DNA from: Candidatus Magasanikbacteria bacterium RIFCSPLOWO2_02_FULL_44_11
Lineage (GTDB): Bacteria > Patescibacteriota > Patescibacteriia > Magasanikbacterales > GWA2-37-8
Direction: 5' to 3'
Assembly (NCBI GenBank): GCA_001783035.1
Contig: MFQK01000023.1
Location: forward strand, 1 to 5,741
DNA length: 5,741 bases
In this document: positions 5,340 through 5,741 of the stretch, piece after piece
How positions within the stretch are numbered: the stretch's first letter is position 1
How the letters are laid out: the number at the start of each line of letters is the position of its first letter
Translations under genes and position numbers: made by a program
The notes under the pieces: generated by a model
What the model saw: only the letters and a program-made list of their open reading frames with translations
The model's database searches: none
Told to the model about the DNA's origin: nothing

Positions 5340-5741
5340 ATGAAAGTTAAAAAAGCGGTCGCCAAGCCGAAAGAAGCCAAGAAAGAACATAAAGGAGCTG
5401 CGTCTAAAGAAGCGGCCGAAAAACCAAAAAAGACTTACAATGTTTTGCGTGGCATGCACGACATTCTTCCTAAAGAAGAAAAATATTGGAAGCTTTTATA
5501 CCATGCCGTCGAAAAGTTGTCGGAATATTTTCAGTTTGGCCGTATCGAAACACCTCTCTTGGAGGAATATAATTTGTTTGTGCGCTCCATTGGTAAGGGC
5601 ACCGATGTCGTCGATAAGGAAATGTATGTTTTTGAAGATCGCGACGGTTCGAAAGTAGCTTTGCGTCCCGAAGCCACCGCCTCGGTGGTCCGTTCTTATA
5701 TCGGTAATGGTATGTGGAACATGGCGCAGCCGATAAAAGTT
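5340..5741 (+). CDS. hisS: Histidyl-tRNA synthetase, N-terminal part (runs off window)
   Basis: The enzyme is a class II synthetase that charges tRNA-His. The first 134 codons are present. The synthetase core starts at VLRGMHDILP (residues 35-44), followed by a helix and the motif 1 region (FGRIETPLLEE, 66-76). Next come the family block KGTDVVDKEMY (86-96) and ALRPEATASVVR (107-118), which includes the conserved Glu111 and Thr113 of the ATP/histidine site. The usual Gly after that Glu is Ala here. Residues 1-31 form an extra lead with 12 lysines plus many Ala and Glu, not part of the normal synthetase fold. It could bind RNA or be disordered. Expected total length is a little over 400 residues, so about two thirds lies beyond the window. 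An AAGGA site supports the start. Confidence 0.95.
   Translation, partial: MKVKKAVAKPKEAKKEHKGAASKEAAEKPKKTYNVLRGMHDILPKEEKYWKLLYHAVEKLSEYFQFGRIETPLLEEYNLFVRSIGKGTDVVDKEMYVFEDRDGSKVALRPEATASVVRSYIGNGMWNMAQPIKV

Noticed and set aside
5440..5658. Open frame inside hisS in another frame
   Set aside because: The hisS frame from 5340 to the window edge carries clear synthetase motifs.

Overview
The window starts inside a bacterial 16S rRNA gene, near E. coli position 732, and runs through the 16S 3' end into a compact block of housekeeping genes. The most likely source is a Candidate Phyla Radiation (Patescibacteria) bacterium, probably Parcubacteria-like. The reasons are a divergent but intact 16S core, a 16S intron carrying a LAGLIDADG homing-endonuclease ORF (a known CPR habit), a 16S that is not followed by a 23S gene, an encoded CCA on only one of two adjacent tRNAs, and several genes with very short leaders lacking a Shine-Dalgarno site. 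The phylum placement is inference. TGA serves as an ordinary stop, so the recoded SR1/Gracilibacteria code does not apply.

Layout. Positions 1-354 are 16S exon 1. Positions 355-1221 are an 867-nt group I intron inserted after E. coli U1078. Both splice sites can be fixed to the base by P1 and P10 pairings. It encodes a 228-codon double-motif LAGLIDADG protein. Positions 1222-1739 are 16S exon 2, which carries a second, different insertion: a long hairpin of 7-nt repeat units at the tip of helix 40 (V7). The 16S trailer has two GNRA-loop hairpins and ends at a strong terminator (1852-1881).

Positions 1947-2336 (minus strand) encode an unrecognised charged, probably disordered protein convergent with the rRNA. 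Divergent from it is an unrecognised polytopic membrane protein (2427-3002). A near-consensus promoter overlapping that gene's stop codon drives tRNA-Val(GAC) and tRNA-Ile(GAT). Next come a TrmA/RlmD-type uracil-5 RNA methyltransferase (3355-4635), signal peptidase I (4687-5304), and the start of histidyl-tRNA synthetase (5340 to the window edge). The methyltransferase and the peptidase each have their own promoter with exact 17-nt spacing.

The common theme is translation: rRNA, tRNAs, an RNA-modifying enzyme and a tRNA synthetase, with protein export represented by the peptidase. The unusual material lies in the 16S gene, which holds two unrelated insertions: one a self-splicing mobile intron, the other a repeat hairpin that may stay in the ribosome. 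The 16S core also shows a compensated 921/1396 base-pair swap.
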